DNA of 64,000 bases from Phycisphaerales bacterium (GTDB taxonomy: Bacteria; Planctomycetota; Phycisphaerae; Phycisphaerales; SM1A02). The translations under genes were made by a program, and so were the position numbers. Below are positions 24,636-33,819 of the stretch, piece after piece. Position 1 is the first letter of the stretch; each line of letters begins with the position of its first letter. The DNA lies in assembly GCA_009691705.1 (NCBI GenBank), contig SIAR01000007.1, positions 1 to 64,000 of the forward strand, read 5' to 3'. Under the pieces are notes generated by a model that was not told the DNA's origin, made no database searches, and saw nothing but the letters and a program-made list of their open reading frames with translations.

Positions 24636-26090
24636 TCAGGGACCGATCCACAAACCATCGACTAAGCGATAGCGGGGAACCCGCGCAACTTGTCCCGCAA
24701 CATCTATCTCCCAGATCGTTGTGCCCGAAGTCGTGACTTCGAAGACCCGCCCGGTGTTGGTGAGCGTGATGAGCGTGGTGTTGTCGAGCGTTCGAAAGGA
24801 TCCACACTGTGTCGCCCCGCCATAGAACGCTCCTGCGGCACCATGCGTCCAAGCAGGGGCTGATGGACCGAACGACTGACCCGCTGTGATCACATAGTTG
24901 CCACTTGCATCACGCGGCGGGAGGAGTTCAACGACGGTCGAGTAATCGTTGGCAACTCCTGTTCTGTCGCCGTTGTTGAAAGCCATGATGTTGCCCGCAC
25001 CTGGCATTCCAACATTGATCCACGTCGCGCTGTGCACGGTGAAGAAGTACTGGTTCGCGCTACTACCGCGACCGTATGCCACAGGATTGCCCCACCGATA
25101 GAGAAGGTCGCCACCCCGCCCGGCGTTGCCTCCGGTGTGGGAGGCGGCTTGGGCAGTTGTGGTCGAGTGATCGATCACCCAAATCTCGTTGAAGTTTCGC
25201 GAACTCATCACGATCTGATCGCGCGTCGCGTCATAGTCGATCGAATTCGCGTGAATCCAATCGCCCGATGTGCCCACCGTGCCGTAGTTGATGTTCACAA
25301 GTTCCGGGTGGTCTGCGACAACGCCATAGTTCGAAAGTGACGGATTTACCCCTTGAATCAAGTGATTCCAGAGGCTCCAGCGCCAGACAATGTTGAAGGT
25401 GCTGTATCCAGTTGGTTGGATTTCAAGAATCGTCTCAGGCCAGATTGGACCGGTGAGCGTCGTTCTGCCGGCGGCGAGACCTTGCGCCTGCGTGTGCGCT
25501 TCCCAGGCGATGCAAAGGATGTTTCCGTTTGGCATCACATTGATGTCGTGATGTTGCTGATACTCACTCGTCGAAACGAGAAGATCGTTTATCAGAGCTC
25601 CAGCGGGATTGAAAATCTGAATTCGTCCGCCGCGTGCGGCCGAGACGAAGGCGCCGGCGGCGTGAACGCATGGACGCACCAGCGATCCATCAGGTCGCAG
25701 ATATGCGACGCTCGCACCAACAGCTGCGCCCGTCCAAGATTGCACGGTCGTCGCTGAGTCATCGAGAGCCGTCGTCGTCGTGCTAGTCAGCAAAGTCACC
25801 ATGTTGCGCTCTTGCGCGGGAAGCTGGCACGCGCCCCAACCGCCGAGCAGCATCGTCAGATCAGCGCCGTCGACGCTCCCGTTGCCGTCAATGTCTGCAG
25901 CGCCGCCGGCTGTTCCCCATCCACCTAGCAATGTCGCGAGATCTGATCCATCGACTGTTCCGCTCGAGTCGATGTCGCCCGGACAGTCCGCCGGCGCGGC
26001 AGAGCAGAGCCATACAGTCGTTGCAACGAGTGCGAGAACTGGCAGAGGCCGAGGCAAAAACGATGGCTCAGAGAAGGTAGGGAACTTCAT
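24636..26090 (-). CDS. Secreted arylsulfotransferase-like protein with N-terminal dockerin-like repeats
   Basis: A 484-residue exported protein. After the signal peptide come two dockerin-like calcium-binding repeats (DIDSSGTVDGSDLATLLGGWG and DIDGNGSVDGADLTMLLGGWG, about residues 38-87). The remaining 390 residues look like the arylsulfotransferase beta-propeller family: HHDINVMPNGNIL, DWIHANSIDYD, SSRNFNEIWVIDHS and RWGNP recur in that family. If active it would transfer sulfate between phenolic compounds outside the cell, but catalysis is not established. The dockerin-like repeats are at the N-terminus rather than the usual C-terminus. Confidence 0.75.
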   Translation of the reverse strand: MKFPTFSEPSFLPRPLPVLALVATTVWLCSAAPADCPGDIDSSGTVDGSDLATLLGGWGTAGGAADIDGNGSVDGADLTMLLGGWGACQLPAQERNMVTLLTSTTTTALDDSATTVQSWTGAAVGASVAYLRPDGSLVRPCVHAAGAFVSAARGGRIQIFNPAGALINDLLVSTSEYQQHHDINVMPNGNILCIAWEAHTQAQGLAAGRTTLTGPIWPETILEIQPTGYSTFNIVWRWSLWNHLIQGVNPSLSNYGVVADHPELVNINYGTVGTSGDWIHANSIDYDATRDQIVMSSRNFNEIWVIDHSTTTAQAASHTGGNAGRGGDLLYRWGNPVAYGRGSSANQYFFTVHSATWINVGMPGAGNIMAFNNGDRTGVANDYSTVVELLPPRDASGNYVITAGQSFGPSAPAWTHGAAGAFYGGATQCGSFRTLDNTTLITLTNTGRVFEVTTSGTTIWEIDVAGQVARVPRYRLVDGLWIGP

Positions 26091-26236
26091 CGCAGTTCAT
26101 TGTGCTACGGATTCGTGCAGGGACGTATCAATCCTTCGTTTTTCACGATATGTCTCGAGTGTTGAAATTCTCAATATTTTGGACAAGTTCTCTTGAATTG
26201 CCGAGCGGCGGCGTTAGGTTGTCGCAGAGGCCCAAC

Positions 26237-26755
26237 ATGAATGCCGCCCGAATGATCCTGTCGCTTTCTTTCGCCGCCACACTGCTCGCTGGGAATCCTC
26301 TGCGAACCGATGCGGCGGTGGTTGTAATCGCGCAGTCTGGCACGAACTTCGTACCGTCGGTTGTTTCAGTTTCGGTTGGAGATTCAATCCGATGGAATTG
26401 GGGCGGGGGCGGCCACACGGTCACCAGCGGAGACGACTGCGAGCCCGATGGACTGTTTGATGCCGACCTTTCTTCGAGCACGCCATCGTTCACTTGGGTC
26501 GTTCCAGCCTCTGCGGCAGGAACTACCGTCGGATACTTCTGCATGCCGCACTGTTTATCCTTAATGACGGGCAGGATCGACGTTGCCCCCGCGCCACCAG
26601 TTGGAGATGTGAATGGCGATGGCATCGTCAATGGTCAAGATCTCACGATGCTTCTAAGCGCATGGGGTTCGTCGGGCGGTCCAGCAGATATCAACGCCGA
26701 TGGCATCGTCAGTGGCCTTGATCTGGCGATCGTGCTGTCGAGTTGGACTGCCTAA
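26237..26755 (+). CDS. Exported blue-copper (plastocyanin-like) protein with dockerin-like repeats
   Basis: A 172-residue protein: signal peptide to about residue 26, a cupredoxin domain (27-120), then two dockerin-like repeats (DVNGDGIVNGQDLTMLLSAWG, DINADGIVSGLDLAIVLSSW). Type-1 copper ligands are recognisable as His in GGGHTV and C-x2-H-x4-M in FCMPHCLSLMTG. It is a likely extracellular electron carrier or copper protein. The start ATG at 26237 begins the signal peptide. AGAGG lies 6 nt upstream and TAGGTT at 26215-26220 gives a leader of about 10 nt. Confidence 0.82.
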   Translation: MNAARMILSLSFAATLLAGNPLRTDAAVVVIAQSGTNFVPSVVSVSVGDSIRWNWGGGGHTVTSGDDCEPDGLFDADLSSSTPSFTWVVPASAAGTTVGYFCMPHCLSLMTGRIDVAPAPPVGDVNGDGIVNGQDLTMLLSAWGSSGGPADINADGIVSGLDLAIVLSSWTA

Positions 26756-26811
26756 GTGCATTGAAAGACTCGAGAATTCGTGTGTTCGCGGCGGGGGTTG
26801 CGGTGCCAAGC

Positions 26812-26817
26812 TAGACT
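26812..26817 (+). promoter_or_regulatory. Candidate -10 TAGACT of ettA
   Basis: Spacer of 9 nt to the ATG at 26827. No ribosome site lies in the 9 nt. Confidence 0.45.
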
Positions 26818-26826
26818 CGATCGACT

Positions 26827-28533
26827 ATGGCGCAACCTGCAAACAAGGCTCCGGTTGAATCGGTCCGCGTGATCTGCTCGATGCTTGGCATCACTAAGAC
26901 GATCAATCGCCGCGAGATATTGAAGGACATTTCGCTTTCGTACTACTACGGCGCCAAGATCGGCGTGCTCGGACTGAACGGCAGCGGAAAGTCGACACTG
27001 CTTCGCATCATGGCGGGCATCGACAAGGAATTCGACGGGAAGATCGAACGAACTCCTGGTTTTACAGTGGGACTGCTTGATCAAGAACCGCTCGCCAACG
27101 ACGCCCGCAGCGTGCTCGAAGTTGTGCGCGAAGGAGCGCAACCGATCTACGATCTACTCGCCGAGTTCGACGAAATCAATACGAAGTTCGGCGAAGATCT
27201 CTCGTCGTCGGAGATGGACAAGTTGATCGCTCGGCAAGGAGTTGTGCAAGAAAAACTTGACGCGGTCGAGGCATGGACCATCGATAGCCAAATCGAAATG
27301 GCGATGGATGCGCTGCGCTGTCCACCCTCTGATCAGACGCTCGATAAGGTGTCGGGGGGCGAGCGGCGTCGGGTTGCACTCACGCGGCTCTTGATGCGCA
27401 AGCCTGACATCTTGCTGCTCGATGAACCAACGAACCATCTCGATGCTGAGAGCGTCGCGTGGCTCGAACACCACCTCGCGGAGTATCCGGGCACGGTCAT
27501 TGCGGTCACCCACGATCGGTATTTTCTCGACAACGTCGCAGGGTGGATTCTCGAACTAGACCGCGGAGTTGGAATTCCCTACCGCGGCAATTACACGCAG
27601 TGGCTCGAACAGAAGTCAACTCGGCTCGCAACCGAAGAGAAGCAGGCGAGCATGCGCCAGAAGTCTCTCACGCGCGAACTCGAGTGGATTCGGCAAAATC
27701 CCAAGGGACGACAATCGAAGAGCAAGGCGCGCGTCGCGAATTACGAGCGCATGCTCACTGACGACGAATCGCGCCAAAAGGCTGCAGAAATAGAGATTTT
27801 CATACCGCCTGGTCCACGCCTCGGCAACGTCGTCATTCACGCGCGCAATGTCACCAAAGCATTCGGCGATCGACTCTTGCTAGACGGTTCGACGTTTGAG
27901 ATTCCAGCGGGGGCAGTCGTGGGAATCATCGGTCCCAACGGGGCGGGCAAGACCACGCTCTTCAAGATGATCCTCGGCAGCGAGAAGGTGGATAGCGGCG
28001 AGTTCGTCGTCGGTGACACGGTCAAGTTGGGGTATGTCGAACAGATGCGCGATTCGATCAATCCAAACGACAGCATTTGGCGAGCGATTTCAGATGGTGA
28101 TGAAGAATTGTTTCTTGGACCGGTCAAAGTAAACAGTCGGGCCTATGTTGCGCGATTTGGATTCACCGGAACGGAGCAGCAGAAGTTGTGCGGCAACCTC
28201 TCGGGCGGCGAGCGCAATCGCGTGCAGTTGGCGCGCATGTTGCGGCAGGGCAACAACGTGATTCTGTTTGACGAACCGACCAACGATCTCGACGTGAACA
28301 CGATGCGTGCGCTCGAAGAAGCGATCGAGAATTTCGGCGGCACTGCCGTGATCGTGAGCCACGACCGCTGGTTCTTGGACCGCGTCGCAACGCACATCCT
28401 CGCGTTCGAAGGAGACAGCCAGACCTTCTTCTTTAACGGCAATTTCAGTGCCTACGAAGAGGATCGCACCCGCCGACTTGGCGCAGATTCAACTCCTCAC
28501 CGCGTGAAGTATCGAAAGATGACGCGGGCTTAA
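26827..28533 (+). CDS. ettA: Energy-dependent translational throttle protein EttA (ABC-F ATPase)
   Basis: Ribosome-associated ABC-F protein, 568 residues, with two ATPase domains. Walker A sites are GLNGSGKST and GPNGAGKTT, signatures LSGGERRRV-type (VSGGERRRV) and LSGGERNRV, and Walker B LLLDEPTNHLD and ILFDEPTNDLD. The arm and linker region between them, rich in Arg/Lys (ELEWIRQNPKGRQSKSKAR), matches EttA rather than Uup. EttA gates the first peptide bond according to ATP/ADP ratio in E. coli. Confidence 0.93.
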   Translation: MAQPANKAPVESVRVICSMLGITKTINRREILKDISLSYYYGAKIGVLGLNGSGKSTLLRIMAGIDKEFDGKIERTPGFTVGLLDQEPLANDARSVLEVVREGAQPIYDLLAEFDEINTKFGEDLSSSEMDKLIARQGVVQEKLDAVEAWTIDSQIEMAMDALRCPPSDQTLDKVSGGERRRVALTRLLMRKPDILLLDEPTNHLDAESVAWLEHHLAEYPGTVIAVTHDRYFLDNVAGWILELDRGVGIPYRGNYTQWLEQKSTRLATEEKQASMRQKSLTRELEWIRQNPKGRQSKSKARVANYERMLTDDESRQKAAEIEIFIPPGPRLGNVVIHARNVTKAFGDRLLLDGSTFEIPAGAVVGIIGPNGAGKTTLFKMILGSEKVDSGEFVVGDTVKLGYVEQMRDSINPNDSIWRAISDGDEELFLGPVKVNSRAYVARFGFTGTEQQKLCGNLSGGERNRVQLARMLRQGNNVILFDEPTNDLDVNTMRALEEAIENFGGTAVIVSHDRWFLDRVATHILAFEGDSQTFFFNGNFSAYEEDRTRRLGADSTPHRVKYRKMTRA

Positions 28534-28554
28534 GGCGCGGGCGTCAGACGCGCC
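28534..28554. terminator. Short stem-loop between convergent ettA and M24 peptidase genes
   Basis: GGCGCG (28534-28539) and CGCGCC (28549-28554) form a 6-bp GC stem spanning the two gene ends. No T-run follows on either side, so this is a weak candidate. Confidence 0.2.
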
Positions 28555-29740
28555 AGTCCAAACCTTCTGGTAACTCGCCAAGGTTGTCACATCCGTTTGC
28601 GGTGACAACGACCATGTCTTCGACGCGCACGCCGCCGAGTCCTGGTTGATAGAGACCTGGTTCGATTGTCACCACATCTCCCTCGAGGAGTGCGGGGCCG
28701 TTTAGTGCAAGCAGGGGAGGCTCATGCACTTCGAGTCCCACACCGTGTCCAGTGCCATGGGTCATGCGAGCCCGCGCCCATGTTTCATCGCTCGATGGCA
28801 TCCCCATCGCGAAGCCAGCCTCGCGAATCACGCGGGAAGTTTCGGCGTGGATCGCCTCGCCAGTCACCCCAGGACGCACTAGCGCGATCGCAGCGGCCTT
28901 CGCAGCAACGACTGCCGCGTGCATGCGAATCAACTCTTTCGGCGGAGCGCCGTGCACAACGGTTCTCGTGCAGTCGCCGTTGTAAAGCGTCTTGCGATTG
29001 CGTGGAAAAATGTCGACGATGACTGCCTCACACGTGTGCAACTCGGCATGGCCGTGTTCGTGGCAATCGCTCGCATCGATCCCGCCCGCAATGATGGCCT
29101 CGGGATTCTGATAGCCGCGGCGCAGCAGAAAGACATCAACCGCTTCGCGCACCCGACCCGAAGTCAAGGGTTTGCCATCGCGGATGAGCACCCCGTCATC
29201 GCGCACCGTCGCAGCAGCGATCGTCTGACACGCCATGCGCACAGCCGCCTCAGTATCGCGCTGACACTGGCGGAGCCATCCAATCTCTTGGGCGTCTTTC
29301 ACGCGTCGCGCTGCAACCCCATCGAGTGGATCACACGTGACATTCAACCCCGCCGCGGCAAGCTCATGCCAATAGATCGCGGGGGTTGATCGGTCGACAG
29401 AGACTGCGCTAGCGCCACTCCGGATGACGCATTGCGCCACCGCTTGTGCTGTTGCGGTCTCACGGTCGCCCGAGAGTCCACCGGGAGGGGTGTAATCAGC
29501 CGGGCACGCCACTACATCGGTCCGCGCACTCTTGCGGGCGCGGTCCATTTCTATGTCGCGCAGAATCAAGATGCGCCTGATGCCAGTGTTGGCAGCCGAA
29601 CTGTTGCCATGCGACTTGCCAGCATGAACCGTGACAAGTGCCGCTGGATCGCCAACAGGAAATCGGATGCGGTGATGTAACCACGCATTGATTGCTGGAA
29701 TCCCCGCGCACACCGTGACGTGCGGTCGATCAACCGACAT
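28544..29740 (-). CDS. M24-family metallopeptidase (Xaa-Pro aminopeptidase type)
   Basis: Pita-bread-fold peptidase, 398 residues with a creatinase-like N-domain (1-150) and a catalytic domain. The five metal ligands are seen: Asp in VIVDIFPR, Asp in YNGDCTRT, His in THGTGHGVGLEVHE, Glu in TIEPGLY and Glu in GVRVEDM. It probably cleaves N-terminal X-Pro, but prolidase activity is not excluded. The ATG is 3 nt after the stop of the preceding hypothetical gene, at the end of the lpxA transcription unit. Confidence 0.88.
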   Translation of the reverse strand: MSVDRPHVTVCAGIPAINAWLHHRIRFPVGDPAALVTVHAGKSHGNSSAANTGIRRILILRDIEMDRARKSARTDVVACPADYTPPGGLSGDRETATAQAVAQCVIRSGASAVSVDRSTPAIYWHELAAAGLNVTCDPLDGVAARRVKDAQEIGWLRQCQRDTEAAVRMACQTIAAATVRDDGVLIRDGKPLTSGRVREAVDVFLLRRGYQNPEAIIAGGIDASDCHEHGHAELHTCEAVIVDIFPRNRKTLYNGDCTRTVVHGAPPKELIRMHAAVVAAKAAAIALVRPGVTGEAIHAETSRVIREAGFAMGMPSSDETWARARMTHGTGHGVGLEVHEPPLLALNGPALLEGDVVTIEPGLYQPGLGGVRVEDMVVVTANGCDNLGELPEGLDWRV

Positions 29741-29743
29741 TTT

Positions 29744-30454
29744 CTATCCCCGCGCCTTTTCCCGAAGCGCCGCTGCGGATTGCTTACTGGCCTCACTCGT
29801 GGCGATGTCGCGCATCTCTTCTTCAGCGCGCAAGCAGAGTCGGCGCAGTGCTGTGTGCAGCGCCTCGTGTTCTGGAACGGCATCAATCAGCGCGAGTGCG
29901 TAGTCGACCTGGCGGACTGCATCCATTCCACTGTCGAGCATGCCGATCGCAGCGTCACCGAGTTCTTCGAGCGCCCAGAGAAACCACTTCTTGGTTGGCT
30001 TGCCAGGTTTCTCAGGAGCTTCGACGCGCGCGCGAACCGTCACGAGTCCGATGGCGACGATGGGAACCAAGCCGAGTTGCGTGGTTGGTTCGCGGCAGAG
30101 CACGAGTGCGGGAGTCTCGCGCCGTATTGCGGCGAGGCGAATGCGACGTGCGTCGGCACCGACCAGCGGGGGTTGCAGCATGTGCATTCCGGCACTAACT
30201 CGGTGGTCTTCGCTAATCTCGCCCTCGATCCATTTGACAGAAGTGCAATCAGCGGCGAGTTGCATTCGTTGGCGGCGCGCCTCTTGCAGTGGCAGCAAGA
30301 TGCGAGCCATGCGTCCAAAATCGCCCGCTTGATGGGCAAGTTCGAGCGCCCGTTGCGCGAGTCGCTCAGACTCGAACCAACGAGCCGCCTTCAACGCCTC
30401 CTCAGCCTTCTGCATAAGTTCGTCGATCCGGGCGGCTTTGGCGGGACTCGTCAT
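29744..30454 (-). CDS. Hypothetical helical protein in the lipid A operon
   Basis: A 236-residue protein without signal peptide. The N-terminal 60 residues (AEEALKAARWFESERLAQRALELAHQAGD) look like a tetratricopeptide-type helix pair. The remainder is helical with many charged residues and no enzyme motif. It is tightly packed between lpxA (11 nt) and the M24 peptidase gene (3 nt), so it is almost certainly co-transcribed. Its role in the envelope operon is unknown. Confidence 0.7.
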   Translation of the reverse strand: MTSPAKAARIDELMQKAEEALKAARWFESERLAQRALELAHQAGDFGRMARILLPLQEARRQRMQLAADCTSVKWIEGEISEDHRVSAGMHMLQPPLVGADARRIRLAAIRRETPALVLCREPTTQLGLVPIVAIGLVTVRARVEAPEKPGKPTKKWFLWALEELGDAAIGMLDSGMDAVRQVDYALALIDAVPEHEALHTALRRLCLRAEEEMRDIATSEASKQSAAALREKARG

Positions 30455-30465
30455 TGGTTTTTAGG

Positions 30466-31302
30466 CTACCCGCGAGTGACGCGCGATGCGCGCTTGTCAT
30501 CGGTGCGCTTTGTCTCGAGTGATCGACCATTAAGGCCGTCGGTCACAGCGCGCAGGCTCTCGGCGATGCGGCGCACAACCTTTGAATTGGGATGGTCTTT
30601 GAGCAGCGACGCAATCTTTGCGACCCCTTCGCCACCGCGGATACGAAAGATGCGCTTGTAAACCTCTTTGGCGGCTTCGATCTCCGACTCGCCGAGTCCT
30701 AGGCGACTCATGCCGACATTGTTGTAACCACGAATTGCCGCGGGACTTCCCTCAACCAACATGAACGGAGGGACATCCTTCGAAACGCGTGCCATGCCAC
30801 CAACGAATCCGCAGAAGCCCACGCGCACGAAGTGGTGCAATCCTGCGGCTCCGCCGATGTTTGCATAGTCATCAATCTGCGTGTGACCCGCGAGCATCGC
30901 ATTGTTCGCAAAGATGCAGTGGTTTCCGATGATCGCATCGTGCGCGATGTGCACGTTGCCCATGATCAGGTTGTGCGATCCAATGCGCGTGATGCCGCCG
31001 CCATTGCCGGTGCCGCGGTGAATCGTGGCGTGTTCGCGAATGGTGTTGAAATCACCGATCTCGAGCCACGTTGGTTCGCCATGAAACTTCAAATCTTGGG
31101 GATCGCCACCAATCACGGTGAAGGGATGGATTTCATTTCCACGTCCCATGCGGGTGAGTGCGGTGATGTGGCACTGCGAGCGCAGGATGCAATCTTCACC
31201 GACGATGACGCGGGGGCCGATAGTGCAATACGCCCCGATCGTCGCCGACGGTGCGATCTCAGCGGTGGAGTCGATGATGGCTGTGGGGTGAATCTTGCTC
31301 AT
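30466..31302 (-). CDS. lpxA: UDP-N-acetylglucosamine O-acyltransferase
   Basis: First step of lipid A synthesis: adds a 3-hydroxyacyl chain to UDP-GlcNAc. The 278-residue protein is built of hexapeptide repeats (left-handed beta-helix). IAHDAIIGNHC contains the catalytic His, GGDPQDLKF and RVGFCGFVGGM follow family consensus, and a helical C-terminus (SEIEAAKEVYKRIFR) ends it. It begins 6 nt after the lpxC/fabZ gene. Confidence 0.95.
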   Translation of the reverse strand: MSKIHPTAIIDSTAEIAPSATIGAYCTIGPRVIVGEDCILRSQCHITALTRMGRGNEIHPFTVIGGDPQDLKFHGEPTWLEIGDFNTIREHATIHRGTGNGGGITRIGSHNLIMGNVHIAHDAIIGNHCIFANNAMLAGHTQIDDYANIGGAAGLHHFVRVGFCGFVGGMARVSKDVPPFMLVEGSPAAIRGYNNVGMSRLGLGESEIEAAKEVYKRIFRIRGGEGVAKIASLLKDHPNSKVVRRIAESLRAVTDGLNGRSLETKRTDDKRASRVTRG

Positions 31303-31308
31303 GAATTG

Positions 31309-32712
31309 TCACTCAAACTCTGCGTCAACCATCATGAAACGAATCTGCGCCTCGGCAGCTAGTTTTCCTTGCACCCACGCGCGGCACTGCACCGCAGCGC
31401 TTCTGGCACTCGCCCGCAGTGTTTCGACCTCGATGACCAACTGATCTCCGGGAGTCACTGCCTTGCGCAACTTGACTTTGTCAAGCGAGAGTAACACGGC
31501 GACCTTTCCCGTGTGTTCGAGCGTTTGCGAGAGCAAAAGTCCGCCTAGTTGCGCCATCGATTCGACAATGAGCACCCCCGGCATAATCGGAGTGCCGGGA
31601 TAGTGTCCGGGAAAGAACGGCTCGTTGATCGTGACGTTCTTGATGCCAACGGCGCGGCGCGATCCTTCAATCTCGATGACTCGGTCGATGAGAAGCATTG
31701 GATAGCGGTGCGGCATGATGCGCGCAATCGCGCGGGCATCTAGCACCCGACCTGTGCCCACAACGGAAGCGCGCGCCTTCGTCGCAACCTGCTCAAAGAG
31801 TCGGCGCGCCATCCGCCGATTGAGTTCGTGTCCCGACCGCTGGGCAACGATCTTTCCTTGCAGGGCAACTCCTGCCAGCGCGAGATCACCGATCACGTCG
31901 AGCACCTTGTGGCGCACGCACTCATCGGTGAATCGGAATGCATTTTCGATTGGCCCTTCGTCGCCGATCACGAGCGCGTCTCTGGGAGTGAGATGACGAC
32001 ACATGCCAGCGGCCCAGAGCGCCTCGGCTTCAGCACGCAAGCTGAAAGTTCGCGCCGGGGCAATATCTGCTGCGAAGTCGTCGCGCGCAAAGTCGAAGTG
32101 GCGATTCTGCCGGCCAATGCACGCGGAAACGCTCGAGTAATCGAGTTCGTACGTCACGCGAAACCCGGGCTCGTCCGAAGGAAGAGCAGCGATCAACGCT
32201 CCATCTTCTTCGATCACGATCGCTTCGCTGATGCGGTGGATGAGCCGTGGCGCATCTTGTGCAACGACTCCAGCGGCACGGAGTGGTTCGAGGAATGGGA
32301 GAGCCGATCCATCACCCGCGGGCACTTCAGGACCGCGCAGTCGAACGCGCACATTGTCGATACCGAGTCCAACAAGCGCGCTCAGCAAATGCTCGACCGT
32401 GTCGATAGTCGCATCACCAACGCGCAGAGTCGTGCGCCGGGGGCGCGAGACGGCATTTGTGATCAGAGCAGGAATCGCGACAGGTTCGCCGAGGTCGATG
32501 CGTTCAAAAATGATGCCGGTGCCGACGGGGGCGGGCAAGAACTCTGCTTCGGCGTCGACGCCGCTCAGCAATCCCTTACCTCGGACAATCGTTGGCGAGG
32601 CGATCGTGTGCTGTTTCTTCTCTTGCGGCAACCCGATGGCGGTTGCTGTTGGATGTGAGAGGGGGCGCAAGTTTCCCAAAGCATCTGTGGATTGCAACGG
32701 CGAAGTGCTCAT
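31309..32712 (-). CDS. lpxC/fabZ: LpxC-FabZ fusion: UDP-3-O-acyl-GlcNAc deacetylase / 3-hydroxyacyl-ACP dehydratase
   Basis: Bifunctional protein of 467 residues. Residues about 33-315 are LpxC, the committed zinc deacetylase of lipid A synthesis; zinc ligands are in DTVEHLLSAL and RHKVLDVIGDL. Residues about 325-467 are FabZ, with the hot-dog fold dehydratase site NEPFFPGHYPGTPIMPGVLIVE holding His and Glu. Such fusions are known in Bacteroidota and other lineages. It overlaps lpxD by 4 nt (ATGA). Coupling lipid A and fatty-acid flow is the usual explanation. Confidence 0.95.
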   Translation of the reverse strand: MSTSPLQSTDALGNLRPLSHPTATAIGLPQEKKQHTIASPTIVRGKGLLSGVDAEAEFLPAPVGTGIIFERIDLGEPVAIPALITNAVSRPRRTTLRVGDATIDTVEHLLSALVGLGIDNVRVRLRGPEVPAGDGSALPFLEPLRAAGVVAQDAPRLIHRISEAIVIEEDGALIAALPSDEPGFRVTYELDYSSVSACIGRQNRHFDFARDDFAADIAPARTFSLRAEAEALWAAGMCRHLTPRDALVIGDEGPIENAFRFTDECVRHKVLDVIGDLALAGVALQGKIVAQRSGHELNRRMARRLFEQVATKARASVVGTGRVLDARAIARIMPHRYPMLLIDRVIEIEGSRRAVGIKNVTINEPFFPGHYPGTPIMPGVLIVESMAQLGGLLLSQTLEHTGKVAVLLSLDKVKLRKAVTPGDQLVIEVETLRASARSAAVQCRAWVQGKLAAEAQIRFMMVDAEFE

Positions 32713-33815
32713 GACTCAATCGCCCTCTCGGCCGGAAGGTCGGCCGAACTGTCGGCCTTGGCAGTGGTTGCTTGCGCCTTCGCGCTCTTGTTCGCTGCGA
32801 CGATGCGCATGAGGTCGCGCGCGATGGGCGACAACTTCTGCAGGGCGAGCACGTGCCGCAATTCGGTCTTGATTTCGCGGGCGGGCATGCCACCCCATGT
32901 CTCGCCGGCGGGTACGTCGTTGATGAGGGCAGTGCGCGCTGCAAGTTGCGCACCCGATCCAACATTTCGGTGGTCGGCGATTCCCGTGGCTGCGCCGATG
33001 CGCACCCAGTCACCGATCGTGCACGAACCAGCCACCCCAGAAAGCCCCGCCATCACAGTGTTTCGACCGAATTGCACGTTGTGCCCGACCTGACAGTGAT
33101 TGTCAATCTTGGTACCCGCTCCGATGCGGGTCGATCCAAATGTGCCGCGGTCGATGCAGGTGCAACTTCCGATCTCCACTCCATCTTCGAGCACAACATT
33201 GCCCAAATGTGGAATGCGCAGCAGGTTCTTGCCATCCGCGGCGGGGCGGTATCCAAATCCTTCGGTGCCGATGACGGCACCAGCGTGCAGGATGACACGA
33301 CTTCCAATCACGCAATTCTCGCGAATCACCGCGTTGGCGTGGATGGTCGTGTCGTCGCCGATCGAGACTCCACCATAGATGCGGGCGCCAGCGTGAATCA
33401 CGACATTGCGACCGATGCGACAATTCGCACCGATCCAGACGAATGGACCCACGAAGATCTCTTCTGGCGCGGCAAGTTGTGATTCGACGACTGCGCTTGC
33501 ATGCACTCCAGGCGAAGGGCGTTGCGCCTCTGGGGCGAAGATCTCAAGCAACTTGATCATCGCAATGTCTGCTTTGTCAACGCGAATGAGGGCGCGGGTC
33601 GTCGCATCGTGTCCAGGAACTTGGATGCCATGCGAAACGAGTGCAACGGATGCGCGCGAATCTTTCCAGAGTTGTGCGTATCTGGTGTCTGAAATGAATG
33701 TCGCATCGGATGCGCTCGCGCCGCGCAGATCGTTCACCCCGCAGATCGCGATGGTGCCGGGTCCTTCGAGTGTTCCGCCTGTCCTGACGGCGATCTCTTG
33801 AGCCGTGAGTTGCAT
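32709..33815 (-). CDS. lpxD: UDP-3-O-acylglucosamine N-acyltransferase
   Basis: Third lipid A enzyme; it adds the N-linked hydroxyacyl chain. From the ATG at 33815 the protein has 368 residues starting MQLTAQEIAVRTGG, the family's usual opening; an upstream in-frame ATG at 33893 lies inside ompH. The N-domain is followed by hexapeptide repeats and GHNVQFGRNTVMAGLSGVAG holding the catalytic His. The start is 4 nt after the ompH stop. Confidence 0.94.
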   Translation of the reverse strand: MQLTAQEIAVRTGGTLEGPGTIAICGVNDLRGASASDATFISDTRYAQLWKDSRASVALVSHGIQVPGHDATTRALIRVDKADIAMIKLLEIFAPEAQRPSPGVHASAVVESQLAAPEEIFVGPFVWIGANCRIGRNVVIHAGARIYGGVSIGDDTTIHANAVIRENCVIGSRVILHAGAVIGTEGFGYRPAADGKNLLRIPHLGNVVLEDGVEIGSCTCIDRGTFGSTRIGAGTKIDNHCQVGHNVQFGRNTVMAGLSGVAGSCTIGDWVRIGAATGIADHRNVGSGAQLAARTALINDVPAGETWGGMPAREIKTELRHVLALQKLSPIARDLMRIVAANKSAKAQATTAKADSSADLPAERAIES

Positions 33816-33819
33816 CACT

